Part shown: in pieces, positions 1 to 12,165 of the stretch
Layout: the number at the start of each line of letters is the position of its first letter
How positions within the stretch are numbered: position 1 is the stretch's first letter
Origin: Cordilura impudica
Taxonomy: Eukaryota > Arthropoda > Insecta > Diptera > Scathophagidae
Direction: 5' to 3'
NCBI GenBank assembly: GCA_963682025.1
Contig: OY821517.1
Span: 340,738,196 to 340,802,195, forward strand
Length of the DNA stretch: 64,000 nt
Notes under the pieces: model-generated
Told to the model about the DNA's origin: nothing
The model's input: the letters and a program-made list of their open reading frames with translations, nothing else
Databases searched by the model: none
Made by a program: the position numbers and the translations under genes

Positions 1-930
1 GAAAGCACACATGGTCTGATGCTCGAAAAATTATATTAGATTTAAAAGAAAAAATTAAATCCTTGCGTGAAAATGGCGAAATTTTGGGCAGGAACTACTA
101 CACAATAAAAAAAAATATTTGATAAATAGGTCAAGCACTATCAAGTTGAAAATTTACCGAGATCTGGATGCCCAAAGCGGCTTGGTGGTACTGAAGTTAG
201 AGCCGTAGTACGACCAGTAAAGACAAATCCAGTCCCAAGTGCAGTTAAATTATCAGGAAACCTAACACAGGATGTGCAAGTACATTAAGGAGAGTGCTTC
301 ACAAAAATTGCCTACCTGGAAGGATACTACGCAAGAAACCATACAAGGCGAATCAGAGCAAGCGTATGGATTTTGATAAAAAGTAAAGATATGAGACTTT
401 ATCTTCTTGAGAAAACATATTAGATACAGCTGACAGCGAAATCAAAATTTTCGAAGCGAAAAAGCTCCCAAAAATATGACATGCTAAGCATGAAGGCTTC
501 AAAGAATAGTGTGTTACCAACATTGTCAAACGACGGTGGAGACCTAGTTATGGCTTGAGGCTGTATGGCGCAACAGGTGTTAGTAATCAGGGTTTTATTG
601 ACTGCACTAGAAACAAAATGGTTTTCTTAACCATTTTGAAGGACAATGTTGTCCTTGGTGTCGAGAAGTTAGACTACGTTTAAAATTGTGAAAGAGTGGC
701 TACTGCACGGACTCCTAAAACACTTGATTATCTATCGCACTCCCCGGATCTTAACCTGATCGATCTTCTGTGGGAACACTTTGGCAAGAAATCAGGCAAA
801 GAGCAAGACAGACTTGAAGAGGGTTCTAATGGAAGAATGGTGCAAAATCTCCCCCGATATAACAAAAAAACTTGTCGAGTCGATGCCTGGGAGACCAGAT
901 GAGGTGCTTAAGGCCAAATGGAAATAAAGA
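1..930 (+). pseudogene. Tc1-like transposase remnant
   Basis: Reading across several frames gives pieces typical of Tc1 transposases. An HTH-like linker (NLPRSGCPKR) lies near 150-180. A mid-domain piece (GLRLYGATGVSNQGFID) lies near 555-600. The C-terminal catalytic block SPDLNLIDLLW lies at about 740-772, followed by a basic tail. The usual last acidic residue of SPDLNPIENLW is D here, not E. Many stops and frame changes show a dead copy. The left end is cut by the window edge and no terminal repeat was found. Family call is from the catalytic block; subfamily unknown. Confidence 0.75.
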
Positions 931-1824
931 AAATATTAAAAAAAAAAAAAAGTTTACTTTTTGTATTGAAGCTCTCTTGGCTTTTTGTTTGCTGTTTACT
1001 TTATTTTTATGCGTAAAATTTGGTCATTTTCTAAATAAAGTGCATTTATTTATATTTTGCATTACTTTAGTTTTTATTGGGCTCAGCTACTATTAAATGA
1101 TTCTTGAATTCCTTATATTTATTTATAATTTTGTGTAAATTACTTCATTTTAGTAAAACTTTTAATATAAGTAATTAAGGTCGTTAGTTTGCTTTCTGAA
1201 CTTCCGCCTTGGATCTTTGAATTGGCTTTGTATTAATTAGGAAGTTAAAGTTTTTGTATAGTATACTACTTTCTGTTCAAATTGGCCCAAAAGGTTTGAA
1301 TTGATCTTAGTTGCGGAACAGTTGGTGATTTGATTTCTTTTGGCACAAATTAGATTTTGTTGTCTTTTTAAGTTTTCAATTGGACCTTAGCGTATTAAAC
1401 ACAAAATTATTTTCTGTAACTTTCTATCAACTTCGAATTATCTGGAATAGATTTTTCAATTTAAATTTGCGAAATAACAGCCAGTCCTTCTTTGAGAAAT
1501 ATTGCTTCACTGACAACACGTTCAATTATCACAAACGACAATCAAAAACCTTAACTGGGAACTTCGTCTTAAAAATATATTTGGATTTTTTGATGCTTCC
1601 TGACTGGAATACTTAAGACAATGTTTTGATTGTTATTTGTGGCCTTCAATGATAAAGTAAGATTCGTCATTCATCAGACGTTGAAACTGAGAGGAAGCGA
1701 ACAATTAATTTTGGGAAAGTTTCGCTATTTTTTATGTCGGTACGGCACCATTTAATAACTTTGAAATTTCTCATCCAATTGCATTAAGAACAAATGTTTT
1801 TGAAACTTCAATTCAGTACAATTT
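931..1824. other. AT-rich stretch, nothing recognised
   Basis: No coding signal, known repeat family or tandem structure was recognised. A 78-codon open frame at 1380..1616 has no recognisable motif. Part may be decayed flank of the DD41D remnant that follows. Confidence 0.4.
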
Positions 1825-2690
1825 TTGACATGTATCGTTCGTTGTGTTAACTCAACGTACATATCGTCGAATATATCGTGGCCAAGAAGCACCATCGCGG
1901 CGGACAACACTATTCATCATTTAGTGTCAAATTCTGTTAAACACGATACAGTGGGGGACAGTCCATATGTCATTCCTCATCGCCCAAGACGTTCCAATGA
2001 ACTGATAGAAGCGTTAAAGGGGAGTGTTGCGGAGAACACATTGAGCTGTATCGTCACAGAGCTCACCATCTTGGTGTCAGCCAGTCAGAACCACTTTGTG
2101 GCGCATTTGGCCAAACAAAAGCTCGAATGTTTTGACACTGAATCTGAAGCAAATTTTGATGACGGCGTTAACAGGCAAAATTTTTGCATTTGGGGAATGA
2201 AGATACCATTGCATGAGCAAAAAGTGTTTATTTAGGCAGGCGTTTGTGCTAAAGCGATCATTGGAGCAATTTCTTCATAGAAGGAGAAACTGTCGATGGG
2301 AAACGATATCGGTGGATGTCGGCTTATTACCATGTGCCCGAAAATGCGTTAAAATGTTCTGCCACACTGCAAATCAATCAATGTAATTTCTGCTACGAAA
2401 ATTTCCTGGAAGTGTCATGTCATAATCCAGATTTGATGCCTCCGAAATTCTTATTATGGGGTTATTTGAATAGCAAAGTATTCGCCAACAAGCATCAGAC
2501 TATTGACGAGCTTAGGGGAAACACTCGTGCCGAAATCAATGCTATACTACCAGAAATGCTTGAAAGAGTTATGGAAAATGCAGCAAAAAGGAAAAATTTG
2601 TCATGGGAACAATTTGCGGATATATTTTTTTTAAATTTAATTAACCAACACTCAGACGATTCCCCCTACTAATGCAGTGCATTGTGTTGA
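1825..2690 (+). pseudogene. Decayed DD41D (rosa-type) transposase
   Basis: Two open pieces (1825..2235 and 2316..2672) match, in order, the intact DD41D transposase at 31026..32141. The first contains SEANFDDGVNRQNFCIWG, matching the DEAHF block of the first catalytic Asp. The following bases continue as AGVCAKAIIGA after a stop. The second contains NPDLMPPKFLLWGYLNSKVF and a tail ending MENAAKRK, matching SPDLTPPDFFLWGYLKSKV. The first Asp has become S-E and the last Asp is K, so it is dead. Much of the middle, including the QQDGAPPH block, is gone. No terminal repeats were found. It is a different, older copy and not a duplicate of the 31-kb one. Confidence 0.75.
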
Positions 2691-2699
2691 TTTCAGGAA

Positions 2700-4240
2700 A
2701 ATAGGTTATGGGAAGGAGGAGAGAGGAAGTAGTGTTTGTGGATATTTGACCTAAATTTTATTAGATTATAACTGTCAGGAAAGACGTCTGCGGGGAGTTT
2801 ATTCCACATACGGCTAGTTCGATTGATAAACGAATTCTCTCTGTAATGCGTTGTGCGGACAGCAGGACAATAGACTACAAACGGATGTGATCTACTAGGG
2901 AAGCGGGTAGAGCGAACCGAAACTCGGGCACTTGGAATAAGTTCGCTAATCTCAGAAGAACATTTCCCATGCTAATATCTATCGAACAGTGCTACACAAC
3001 CCACATTCCGAAGATGTTCCAATGAATCAATAGAGTTGGATACCCTACTGTCCTTGATGAGCGCCAACGCCCTCCTTTGCAAAATAGACTTTGAAGCTCC
3101 TGCCCATATATGGGAGTTGTATTCCATTTTCGGTCGGATGTAAGTGGTATAGATTTTAAAGAGATCAAATGGAGTGAAGTAATTTTTACACCGTTTTAGA
3201 AAACCGAAGACACTTGAATGCTGCTTTCGACACTTGAAAAACATGCTCGTTCCAACGAACATCACATTGAATTCTCATGCCTAGAACATCAAGAGTATCC
3301 GATTCCTCAATATACCACCCATATATACAGATGACACTGTTGATTCCATGGCCCTATGGGTCAACATACAACATTGAGTCTTCAGCGCATTAAAATCAAC
3401 CCTATTCGCTTTACTCCATTCGGAGATTGTTAACAGGTTTTTATTGAGTGTGTCATTCATTGTCTGCCTTTTGTCCCCAACCACCAAGAGGCTTGGTCTA
3501 CAATTAAAGGAAAATGAATGACAAATGCTGCTGTCATCTGCGAAAGAGTATATAGAATTTAAAGTTTGCCCAAGAAGGTCGTTCAGAAAGATAAGGAAAG
3601 GAGAAGGAGAAAGAACGGAACCTTGGGGTACCCCTGAATTAAGCTGAAACTCATTAGATGAGACCCCATCAATAACAATACGTATTGTTCGGTCTCTGAG
3701 AAAACTCGATATAAATCGGGAGAAGTCATTACCGACCCCAAATGCAATAAGCTTTGATATCAATGCAGCGTGCCGCACACGAGCGAATGCCTTGGAAATA
3801 TCCAGAGCAACCACTTTACTTTCGCCAAAATTGCGAATGGATTGACTCCAGCTCTCAGAAAGTAGAGCTAACAGGTCTCCCGTGACACGATTTCTACGAA
3901 AGCCATACTGTCGACCATTAAGAAGTGAGTTGGCCTCTAGGTAGTTCACAAGATGGAAATTGATCATGCTCTCCATCACCTTTGAGAGCGCAGAGCAGAT
4001 TGCAATTGGACGGTAATTTTCAGGGTTATTAGCCGCACCCTTTTTAGGGATTGGTTGGAGATTAGCAACTTTCCAGCAAGAGAGAAAGACTCCCGCACAG
4101 TACGAAAAGCTGAAAAGGTTGGCCAATAGACTGGCTAGCGTCGAAGAGCACTGTTTCAGCACCAGTGCTCGTATACCATCCGATCCCGAAGACTTATTAA
4201 TGTTGATATTTATTGATTCATTCAAAAAGTAGTCCAAATG
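2700..4240 (-). pseudogene. LINE reverse transcriptase fragment (jockey-like)
   Basis: The open piece 3281..4237 carries reverse-transcriptase blocks in order: PIPKKG (residues 62-67), NYRPIAI (74-80), LDISKAF (145-151, first catalytic Asp D146), SGVPQGSVLSP (201-211) and FADD (232-235). The usual Asp in the FDRVWH box is Ala here. The reading continues in other frames through the thumb (YTTYIRPKMEYNSHIWAGAS, within 2972..3265). It then runs on to about 2710 (YRENSFINRTSRMWNKLP). The 5' part (endonuclease and ORF1) is missing, as in a 5'-truncated LINE insertion. At least three frame breaks make it inactive. Clade is uncertain (jockey/CR1 group most likely). Its 3' end abuts the DD41D remnant. 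Confidence 0.85.
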
Positions 4241-4690
4241 AATTAAAAAGGATCAAGTTATATAAAAAATATTCCCATACCGACATAAAAAATGGCTTAC
4301 CCTGAACATTTTATCACTTTTTCCTATTGCTCCTATCAATGCCCGTTGATTGTAGATATTTTTTAATCATTATTATTTGTGGCATTCGAAACTTTTTCCG
4401 ATATTTCCACTCTTACAACCGACAATTGCCATCCGATCTAGGTTTCCTTTCTATTTTTAAATTATGTTCCACCAATTTTACTGCCTTAAAAATGAAATGT
4501 TTTTTAAGTCCCATATCCCAAAAGCGGAACGGTTTATCTTCTCCAGAGCTTACAAATTATTTTACGACGCTCTAATTCATTGATTGACATGTTGGATACT
4601 AATTGATCAGAAAACAATATAGTTTTATTGTGGAATTGAAAACTAGATAATACAGTTATGTTTTTGCTCTTCTTAACTATTCCATAATTT
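4241..4690. other. AT-rich stretch, nothing recognised
   Basis: An 82-codon open frame at 4327..4575 has no recognisable motif and base composition like the surroundings. No repeat family recognised. Confidence 0.35.
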
Positions 4691-4937
4691 CTGTGGTCAC
4701 AAGCATTAACCGCCTAAGTCGAAAATCATGCTTTAGTGAAAAATAACTTTTTATATATATGTAATGGGGCTTCATTACGACTTAGGTCAGATTGTTTTCA
4801 TTAATAACTTTTTAATAAACAGTGTTAGAGAAATGGGGATTTCATGTAAATATAAAGCGTTTTTAGTAGAATATGATAGCAAACATAACTCAAATCGTTC
4901 TTAAGTCGACTTAGGCGGTTATCGCTTGTGACCACAG
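4691..4937. mobile_element. MITE, 247 bp, with about 30-bp terminal inverted repeats
   Basis: The ends begin CTGTGGTCACAAGC and continue into AACCGCCTAAGTCGA in inverted orientation, with a two-base mismatch in the middle. ATTT sits directly outside both ends and may be a 4-bp target duplication. A second copy with the same interior, lacking the right terminus, is at 42815..43037. There is no coding capacity. Superfamily not assigned. Confidence 0.85.
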
Positions 4938-5167
4938 ATTTAATGCTGAACGAAATCTGAAGAAGTAAAAATAAAATTGTTGAGAATGTTGAAAACGTAA
5001 TAAAATCAATACCGAACGGAATTCGTCACATACCGAAATATAACATCTATATGAGAAAATTTCAGGATGTCTCAAAAACTAGGGTAGATCTCAATAAAGT
5101 TTAAGTTAAGTTAGCTAAATATAATTACAAAAATAATTGCTTTCGATTTTTTTTAATCAAAACTTAC
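4938..5167. other. Intron sequence after the host exon
   Basis: AT-rich sequence downstream (minus strand) of the exon at 5168..5374. Positions 5161..5167 hold the minus-strand donor: the exon is followed by GTAAGTT. Confidence 0.6.
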
Positions 5168-5374
5168 ATTTTGCCAATCTTCTGGTTCTTCCTTACGTAT
5201 CTCCTTTATCTTTTTGACTTCTTCGGCTTTCTTTAGTTGCTCTTGTGCTGTCTGATACAAATGACATGGCTTGATTTGTACGAATTGCATGGGATTATAA
5301 GGTGGGGGTGGTGGGTTTGGTCGTGTTACTCGAGCTTTAGCCACATAGGCTGTGGGATCAGCAGATGTTATTGA
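5168..5374 (-). CDS. Host gene internal exon, 69 codons (possible LMO7/LIMCH1-like protein)
   Basis: The exon is 207 bp, exactly 69 codons, phase 0 at both ends. Upstream on the minus strand is a good acceptor (TTCTATTTACAG, AG at 5376-5375). Downstream is a consensus donor (GTAAGTT starting at 5167). The peptide starts SITSADPTAYVAKARV, has a proline run (PNPPPPPYNP, residues 19-28), then a charged, probably helical stretch (QEQLKKAEEVKKIKEIRKEE) ending PEDWQN. This codon use and composition are unlike the surrounding AT-rich DNA. The charged run ending in EEPEDWQ recalls proteins of the LMO7/LIMCH1 type (fly smash), but this is from memory and weak. The previous exon is probably 24897..25104, whose phase fits. 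The next exon lies beyond the left edge or was not recognised. Confidence 0.8.
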
Positions 5375-6170
5375 CTGTAAATAGAAATGAAACATAAAAA
5401 ACACACACACACATTATTATTATTAGTATAGAAATTCACAAAATAATGTACTTATATAATGTCACTTAAAAATCAACACAAAAAATACTACCCACAAAGG
5501 CACCTGCCTAGCCATTTATGTGGAATGACAGTACGAGTATCAAATCAATAGCCAAGAATGTGTAAAAAATAATTTGACATTAGACCAGAATGAGCAGAAA
5601 TGAGCAAGTGTTCATTGAGATTCAGTTTTGAGAAAGCATTAACCCTTAAATCTGAAGAAAGCAACAAAATGGAATGAACAAAAAAAAAAAACAATTTGAA
5701 AGATAGGAACAACACCTCCCCGATATGCCAGCCATGTTAAAGGGAAGAAAAATGCTACATGTTAATTTCTAACTTATAATAAGCCCACTATAAAGTCAAT
5801 AACTGTTTATGGTTGACGGAAGTGTTGTTGCTGCACCAGAGCAGAGCAGAACAATGCCAATATTTTTAAAAAGAAATGGCAAAAATAAAGTTAATGTATT
5901 TGCCGTATAACAGGTCTTTGAAAGAATTATTGAATTTACTGATTGATCGGTTGGTTTAAACGTTCATTCACCGTCTGTGAATCAACACATAGAGTCGAGT
6001 CAATCCGTTTTTTTAAAAATCACACCACTCAAACGGAATATTACAAAAATATTATATCCAACCTCTAATATTACGACAACTTAAAAGATTAGCCAGCATG
6101 AAGTTCGATATCCCAAATACGTCGTCCAGTATGTGTCTGCAAAGTGTTCTGAACCTGACACCACTCCAAA
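5375..6170. other. Intron sequence, no element recognised
   Basis: Upstream intron of the exon at 5168..5374. A short (AC)n run sits at about 5400-5413. No coding or repeat family recognised. Confidence 0.5.
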
Positions 6171-6171
6171 G

Positions 6172-6640
6172 TCTCATACTCACAGAGAGACATAGTAAAT
6201 ATTTAATATCGTATGAGAGCATTTTGACTTTGTGTGAGTTCATAAGTTATCAACGTTAGTACTCGCAAGATCAGTGGGCGTGGCACCCCCCCACAAAGTA
6301 GTCGGAAAAAAAATGGGCGGGATCGAACCCCGATGTAAAGTAAATATATAATGTCATACATATATCTAGAGTACTGTAGTTTCAAAAGCCTTGGGACTTT
6401 GTGTGAGTTTAAAAGTTATTAATGTGAATAGTCGGACAAAAAAAGGGCGTGATCGGACCAATGGACGTGGCAACCCCAAATAAAGTAAATATTTAATATC
6501 ATATAACTGGAGTACTATAATAAAAAGCCTTGGGACTTTGTCTGTGTTCATGAGTTACTAATGTGAGTAGTTGCACAAAAAATTGCCGGAATGACAGTCT
6601 TGAAACTTTTGACAAGCATATTAATAACCAATGTGAGTAG
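6172..6640. repeat. Degenerate tandem repeat, units about 140-170 bp
   Basis: Three diverged units carry the phrases GTAAATATTTAATATC, then an ACTTTGTGTGAGTT block, then a short block ending in AGTCGGACAAAA, with GGGCGTGGCACCCC in the first. Matching phrases recur at about 6230, 6397 and 6537. The short open frames on the minus strand here are products of the repeat. Confidence 0.7.
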
Positions 6641-6642
6641 TC

Positions 6643-8095
6643 GTGGAAAATATGGTCGGATTAGCCAAAATCACAAATCGCCAAAACCGAAAATCGCGAA
6701 TAACAAAAATCACCAAAATCAAATATCGCAAAACTCAAAAATTTCAAAAAACAAAAATCGCTAAGCCTAAATTCCTAAAAATTAAAAATCGCCAAAATCT
6801 AAAAACCACAAAATCAAAATTCGCAAAAAACAAAAATCTGTAAATCAACAATTTCAAAAAAAGATATCGCCAAAGTCAAAAATCGTCAAAACCGAATATC
6901 GCGAATAACAAAATTAAAAAAAAAAAAAAAATGGCCAAAATCAAAAATCGTTAAATCAAAAATTCCAAAAAAGATATCGTCAAAAGATATCGTCAAAGTC
7001 AAAAATCGCCAAAACCGAAAATCGCATATAACAAAAATCACCAAAATCAAATATCAGAAAACTCAAAAATTTCAAAAAACAAAAATCGCTAAGCCTTATT
7101 TCCTAAAAATTAAAAATCGCCACAATCTAAAAACGACAAAATCAAAAATCGCAAAAAAACAAAAATCGACAAATCAACAATTTCAAAAAAAGATATCGCC
7201 AAAGTCAAAAATCGTCAAAACCGAATATCGCGAATAACAAAATTAAAAAAAAAATTCCCAAAATCAAAAATCGTGAAATCAAAAATTCCAAAAAAGATAT
7301 CGTCAAAGTCAAAAACCGCCAAAACCGAAAATCGCAAATAACAAAAATCACCAAAATCAAATATCTGAAAACTCAAAAATTTCAAAAAACAAAAATCGCT
7401 AAGCCTAAATTCCTAAAAATTAAAAATCGCCACAATCTAAAAACGACAAAATCAAAAATCGCAAAAAACAAAAATCGACAAATCAACAATTTCAAAAAAA
7501 GATATCGCCAAAATCAAAAATCGTCAAAAGCGAAAATCGCGAATAACAAAATTTAAAAAAAAAAAACAAAAATTGCCAAAATCAAAAATCGTCAAATCAA
7601 AAATTCCAAAAAAGATGTCGTCAAATTCAAAAAACGCCAAAACCGAAAGTCGCTAATAACAAAAATCACCAAAGTCAAAAATCGGAAAACTCAAAAACCT
7701 CAAAAAACAAAAATCGCTCAAAAACAAGAATCGCCAAAATCAAAAATTGCAAAAAAAAAAAACAAAAATCGCCAAAGCAAAAAATCGTCAAAACCGAAAA
7801 TAGCGAATAACAAAAAACGCCAAAATCAAAAATCTCATAAATCAAAAATTGCCAAAATCGAAAATCAGGAATAACAAAAATCAGAAAACGAAAAGGAAAA
7901 ACGCCAAAATCAAAAATCGCCAAAAACGAAAATCACGAATAACGAAAATCGTCAAAATCAAAAAACGCCAGAATCAAAAATCGCAAAAAAACGAAAAACG
8001 CCAAAATCAAAAATTACAAAAAGCTATAATCGCCAAAGTAAAAATCGTTAAAACAAAAATCTACAAAATCGCAAATCGCCAAATATAAATAAAAT
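6643..8095. repeat. Minisatellite of AAAATCGCCAAAATC type with about 310-330 bp higher-order units
   Basis: The whole stretch is built from 11-12 bp words such as CAAAAATCGCC. A longer block starting CCAAAACCGAAAATCGC recurs at 6681, 7009, 7319 and 7637, giving periods of 328, 310 and 318 bp. The strong purine-strand bias makes both strands open by chance in places. Open frames here (Lys/Asn-rich on plus, Phe-rich on minus) are not genes. Confidence 0.9.
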
Positions 8096-8149
8096 GTTGT
8101 TCTATAAAATGTATTCCGTTTTCTATTTCGTTACGATGGGTACATCGGG

Positions 8150-9030
8150 TTGCAGCTATTTAAATAAAGAAAAAATAATTTCGGGAAAACGAGTTTGCTA
8201 AAATATTATTCAATTGGTGTATTTCAATTATTATGAGGGAAAATTAGCCAGTGAAATCGCTATTATATCATATCCTGTGCTAAAAAGAAGGAAGACTCAA
8301 ACTAAAAGCGTCACCTAGCATACCAAAAACAGTGATGCGGCATGTCGAAAGCAAATTAATTAAAACTATTTACGATAAACCGCAATTCAGTACAAGAGGA
8401 TTAGCTCTTCAAGTGAATAATAATTATCGGCTGAGTGTTTTACATGAAACCATCCGAAATATAATACAAAAACACAAATATTCCTTACGAGTGGCTTGGA
8501 AAAAACCTATGCTCTCGGTGAAAGATATTTTAAAAACGATTTAAGTTTGCTACAGAACAAATTTCACTTCCTCCAGAGTACTGGGATGACGTTATTTTCT
8601 GTGATGAGATGAAAGTGATGCTGTACTATCATGATAGATCCCAAAAAGTTTGGCGAAAACCTCTAATAGCATTAGAAAATAAAAACAAAAATTTAATTAT
8701 ATTATAGTAAAGTTTGCAAACCTGTCAGTTGTGGTATGGGGTTTTATATCAAGCGAAGGCGTTGATAAATTCAGGATTTTGCATGAAATAATGACTATCT
8801 TGATATTTCAAAACATAAACTGACCGCTAATGTCCAACAATTCAGTTTTGTTGACCCGGAAAATTCATATAAGTTCATATACAAATTTTATCCTGGTTAT
8901 TATAAAACTGTACCAAAGTTATTGATACCCCTGCCCAGAGTCCTGATATGAACCCTATTAGAAATTTATGTATTAAAGAATAGTGGAAAAAAAAATACCT
9001 GCTGAATATAATTGATGCTCAAGGTGGCCA
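8150..9030 (+). pseudogene. Bari/Tc1-like transposase remnant, copy 1
   Basis: Pieces of a Tc1-family transposase appear in order. An HTH part lies in 8332..8544 (KPQFSTRGLALQVNNNYRLS). A catalytic first-Asp block CDEMKVMLYYHD lies at about 8600-8636, then VWRKPLIALENKN. The block FVDPENSYKFIYKF lies near 8845-8890, followed by SPDMNPIRNL near 8940-8968. The second Asp motif (QDNDPKH in relatives) has decayed. The last catalytic Glu of SPDMNPIENLW is Arg. Stops and frame breaks make it inactive. A second copy of the same family lies at 36735..38610, so the two can be compared directly. Confidence 0.8.
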
Positions 9031-10646
9031 CACAAAATATTAACAACTAAAAACCAATAAATGTACAATAAATTAAACAATTTATCGAATTGAGCTTAAG
9101 TGTGCAAAAATTTATTTGGCAGCACAGAAATTGAACTGCTGTTTCTTTTTTTAAATATCTATTACACTATTTATTATATTATATTATTTATTATATTTAT
9201 AAACATATATAACATCTAAGATTGAAACAAAATAAAAAAGTTGATTAATTGAATTAGAACTCAATATTTCTTTTGAATTTTTTAATTTTTTCTTCGTGTG
9301 CTAAGATTTTCTTGACAAACTGTATATTATTCTTTCAAATTGTACCCTAAAAAAGAGAACTTCCGTCGTAAGACAGATCCAGACCCCAAGAATAGCCTAT
9401 ATTTATTTCTTTTAGATGTTATTTTTTTGCTGGGTGTGTATGGTATTTTTTTTTTATCATAGTTAAAAGAATTGATTCCTTTTCATTTTCATATCTGAGA
9501 TTATATAAATAGCAGTGGTATTTTAAAAACCGCATTAACTCAACATCAATCGACAGACTAGTAGACGACCTAAGGAGCAAAAAAAAAAAAACATTAACAC
9601 CTAAACGTGTTTAGATTGTGGCAAATTCATAATTAATATTTTTTTTACACAGAAAAGCGATTTGAAAGTGGGTTCCTTAAGGTTCCGATAATTTAAAAAA
9701 AATCATTTGTTATGAATTATCATTTTATCATTTTTCGGGAATTTGACTAATTTTTTTTGCCTAACATCTACATCTAGCTTAAACTACAATTAAGCTTTTC
9801 ATCTAAACGCTGTAGTTAACTGAGGCTGATTTGAATTTTTTTCATTCCTTTTTTGTTTTCTTTAAAAGAAAAAATATGTATAAGAAACCTCTTAAAGTCT
9901 ATGGGACTAGAAGGCACCAACAGTCAAGTTAAAAAGAAAAACAAAACACAATAAATATAAAAATATAAATTTGTAATATACTGGCAGACATACAGACATA
10001 CTTGTACATGCATGCAAACATACATACATACATATGTACATACTTTTGTTGACATATGACAATGTGTTAAAGTGTTTGGGCTCACGCAAACCTTGACAGC
10101 TTGTTTATTAGGGATGTTTTTTAAACTTTGTTAAATTGTTAAATGTTGCTTAAACTCGGTATAATATTTTTGAGTTAATCTAAGTTTAAAACCACTAATA
10201 TAGAGCAGATGCTGCGTAAAACTTTGAATTAGTAAACCAACATTGTTTTACTCAACAACAAAAAGTAAGTAATTGTATTTAATATTTTATATTATGTTTT
10301 TATTTTAAATAAATGAAAACATAAAAAATACAAATAATTACACCAGGCAACAATTTTAAATAAAACACGAAAATCGCAATAAAAAAACTTTTGCGGACAT
10401 ATTATTTATGATTTTTTTTGTGTTTTTTCGCAAAATTTTCACAATAAATATCATATCGAATGTGATTACTATAGGAAGAATAGAACCAAAAATGATCCCA
10501 TTAAGACCACATTTGCTGAGGCTCTTTATGTGATCCAAAAAAATAACAAATCTGTGTAAAATACATATGTATGTTTACTTTGATAGACTTAAGTGAATAT
10601 CGGAGGTTACTTTGCAGGGTGGACCATATAAGTTTTGCTATAAATA
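9031..10646. other. AT-rich stretch, nothing recognised
   Basis: Only poly-T/A runs and short CATA/TACA runs (about 9970-10040) were seen. No gene or element recognised. Confidence 0.4.
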
Positions 10647-11352
10647 AACAGGTAAAAAAATTATAGATGGTCTAGACCGACTATACGATACCCTATACCA
10701 TGCGTTTGGAGACCCTATCTCTTAGGTTCAACTAATTAGATATAGAAAATAAGTATAAAAATTAGATATAAAAAATTTTTATTATTTTTTTTGCCTTCGG
10801 ATATGGTGACTAGGTCGAAAATGGACCGATGCTGACCATATTTGGTAAAGTCACTTATTTTTTGCAAGAACATATACAAATAAAATTTGAGAAAAATCTG
10901 TGAAATATTTTAGTTTTTTAAGTGAAGTTCGGGAATCAGCTTCATATGGGGGCTACGACTAAGAATTATCCAATAGGCTTTATTTTTGGACTATTGATAA
11001 ATGGATGTAATAAACATACACAGACGGAATTTGTCCGAGATCTGTATTATAATTTGCATCTAATGGCAATTTAAGTTGATCTCATAGGGGTTATTTGTAT
11101 GGGGACTAGGTCTGAATATGAACTGATTTAGACCAATTTCAATAGCGTTAATTCTATGGTCGGCAGAAACTTATATACTGAATTTAATCAAAATATATTC
11201 ATATTTGCGACCTGTAGTTTGATTGCAAGGTTTACATGGACACACCGAGTCATGAGTCAATGGGTATAATAGGTCAAATATTTTTGGTAGTTACAAACAT
11301 CAGCACAAAGTCAGTATACCCTGACCATATAGTGGCGGTATAGCGTATAAAA
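10647..11352 (-). mobile_element. DINE/mini-me type element (copy A)
   Basis: Read on the minus strand, the element runs from TTATACGC-like sequence at the right to a terminal hairpin plus TTACCTGTTT at the left. The hairpin is the palindrome GGTCTAGACC (about 10668-10677) within the decayed GTCGGTCTAGACCGAC stem. Internal phrases shared with all other copies include ATGGACCGATGCTGACC and TTTTTGGTAGTTACAAAC. The (GTCY)n tract is eroded. It sits head-to-head with copy B, 11 bp away. Confidence 0.85.
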
Positions 11353-11363
11353 ACTCATAAGTT

Positions 11364-12165
11364 TTATACCCTATACCACTATGTGGTTTGGGTGTAATGA
11401 CTTTGTGCTGCTGTTTGTAACTACCAAAAATATTTGATCTAGACACATCCTTTATTATACCGATCGACTCAGAATCACTTTCTGGGTCGATTTAGCGATG
11501 TCAGTCCGTCCGTCCGTCTGTGTGTCCATGTCGCAAATATAAAGATATTTTAATGAAATTTGGTATATATGCTTTTTTCGGCCATAGGATGAACTCTATT
11601 GAAATTGATGAAATTCGTTCCATGATCAGACCTAGTCCCCATACAAATGACCCTTACCAGATCGACTTAAGTTGCCATAACATCAAAATTATCATATAGA
11701 TCTCGGTAAAATTGGCTGTGTGTATCTTTATTACATCCGTTTCTCAGTAGTCCAAAAATAACCCCTATAGGATAATTTTTAGTCACGGCCCCTATATGAA
11801 GCTAATTCCTGATCTTCACTTAAATCTATCAATATATAAAAATATTGCACGGATTTTTCTCAAATTTTGTTTGTATATTTTTTGCAAAAAATAAGTTACC
11901 TTACCAAATATGGTCAGGATCGGTCCATTTTTCAACCTAGTCCCCATATAAATATAGCACCCGATATGATCTTTTTCACATCTGCGGCCAAAAAAATTAA
12001 TAATAATGCCGCTCATTTAGTGTATGCTTATTTTCTATATCCAACTAGTTGGACCGAGGAGATAGGGTTTCGAAAAAATGGTAAAGGGTATCATATAGTC
12101 GGTCTAGACCGACTATAATTTTCTTACTTTTTTTATTCGGGTTTTTATACCCTTCTTACTTGTTT
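11364..12165 (+). mobile_element. DINE/mini-me type element (copy B)
   Basis: Starts TTATACCCTATACCAC, carries GTCCGTCCGTCCGTCTG at about 11506-11522, and ends in the hairpin GTCGGTCTAGACCGAC followed by TTCTTAC. A short extra tail repeats a CCTTCTTACTTG end at about 12150-12163. Together with copy A it forms a 1.5-kb inverted repeat. Confidence 0.9.

Noticed and set aside
6643..8088. Open frames of 66-82 codons on both strands (Lys/Asn-rich or Phe-rich)
   Set aside because: They follow the minisatellite words in several frames and show no independent coding signal.
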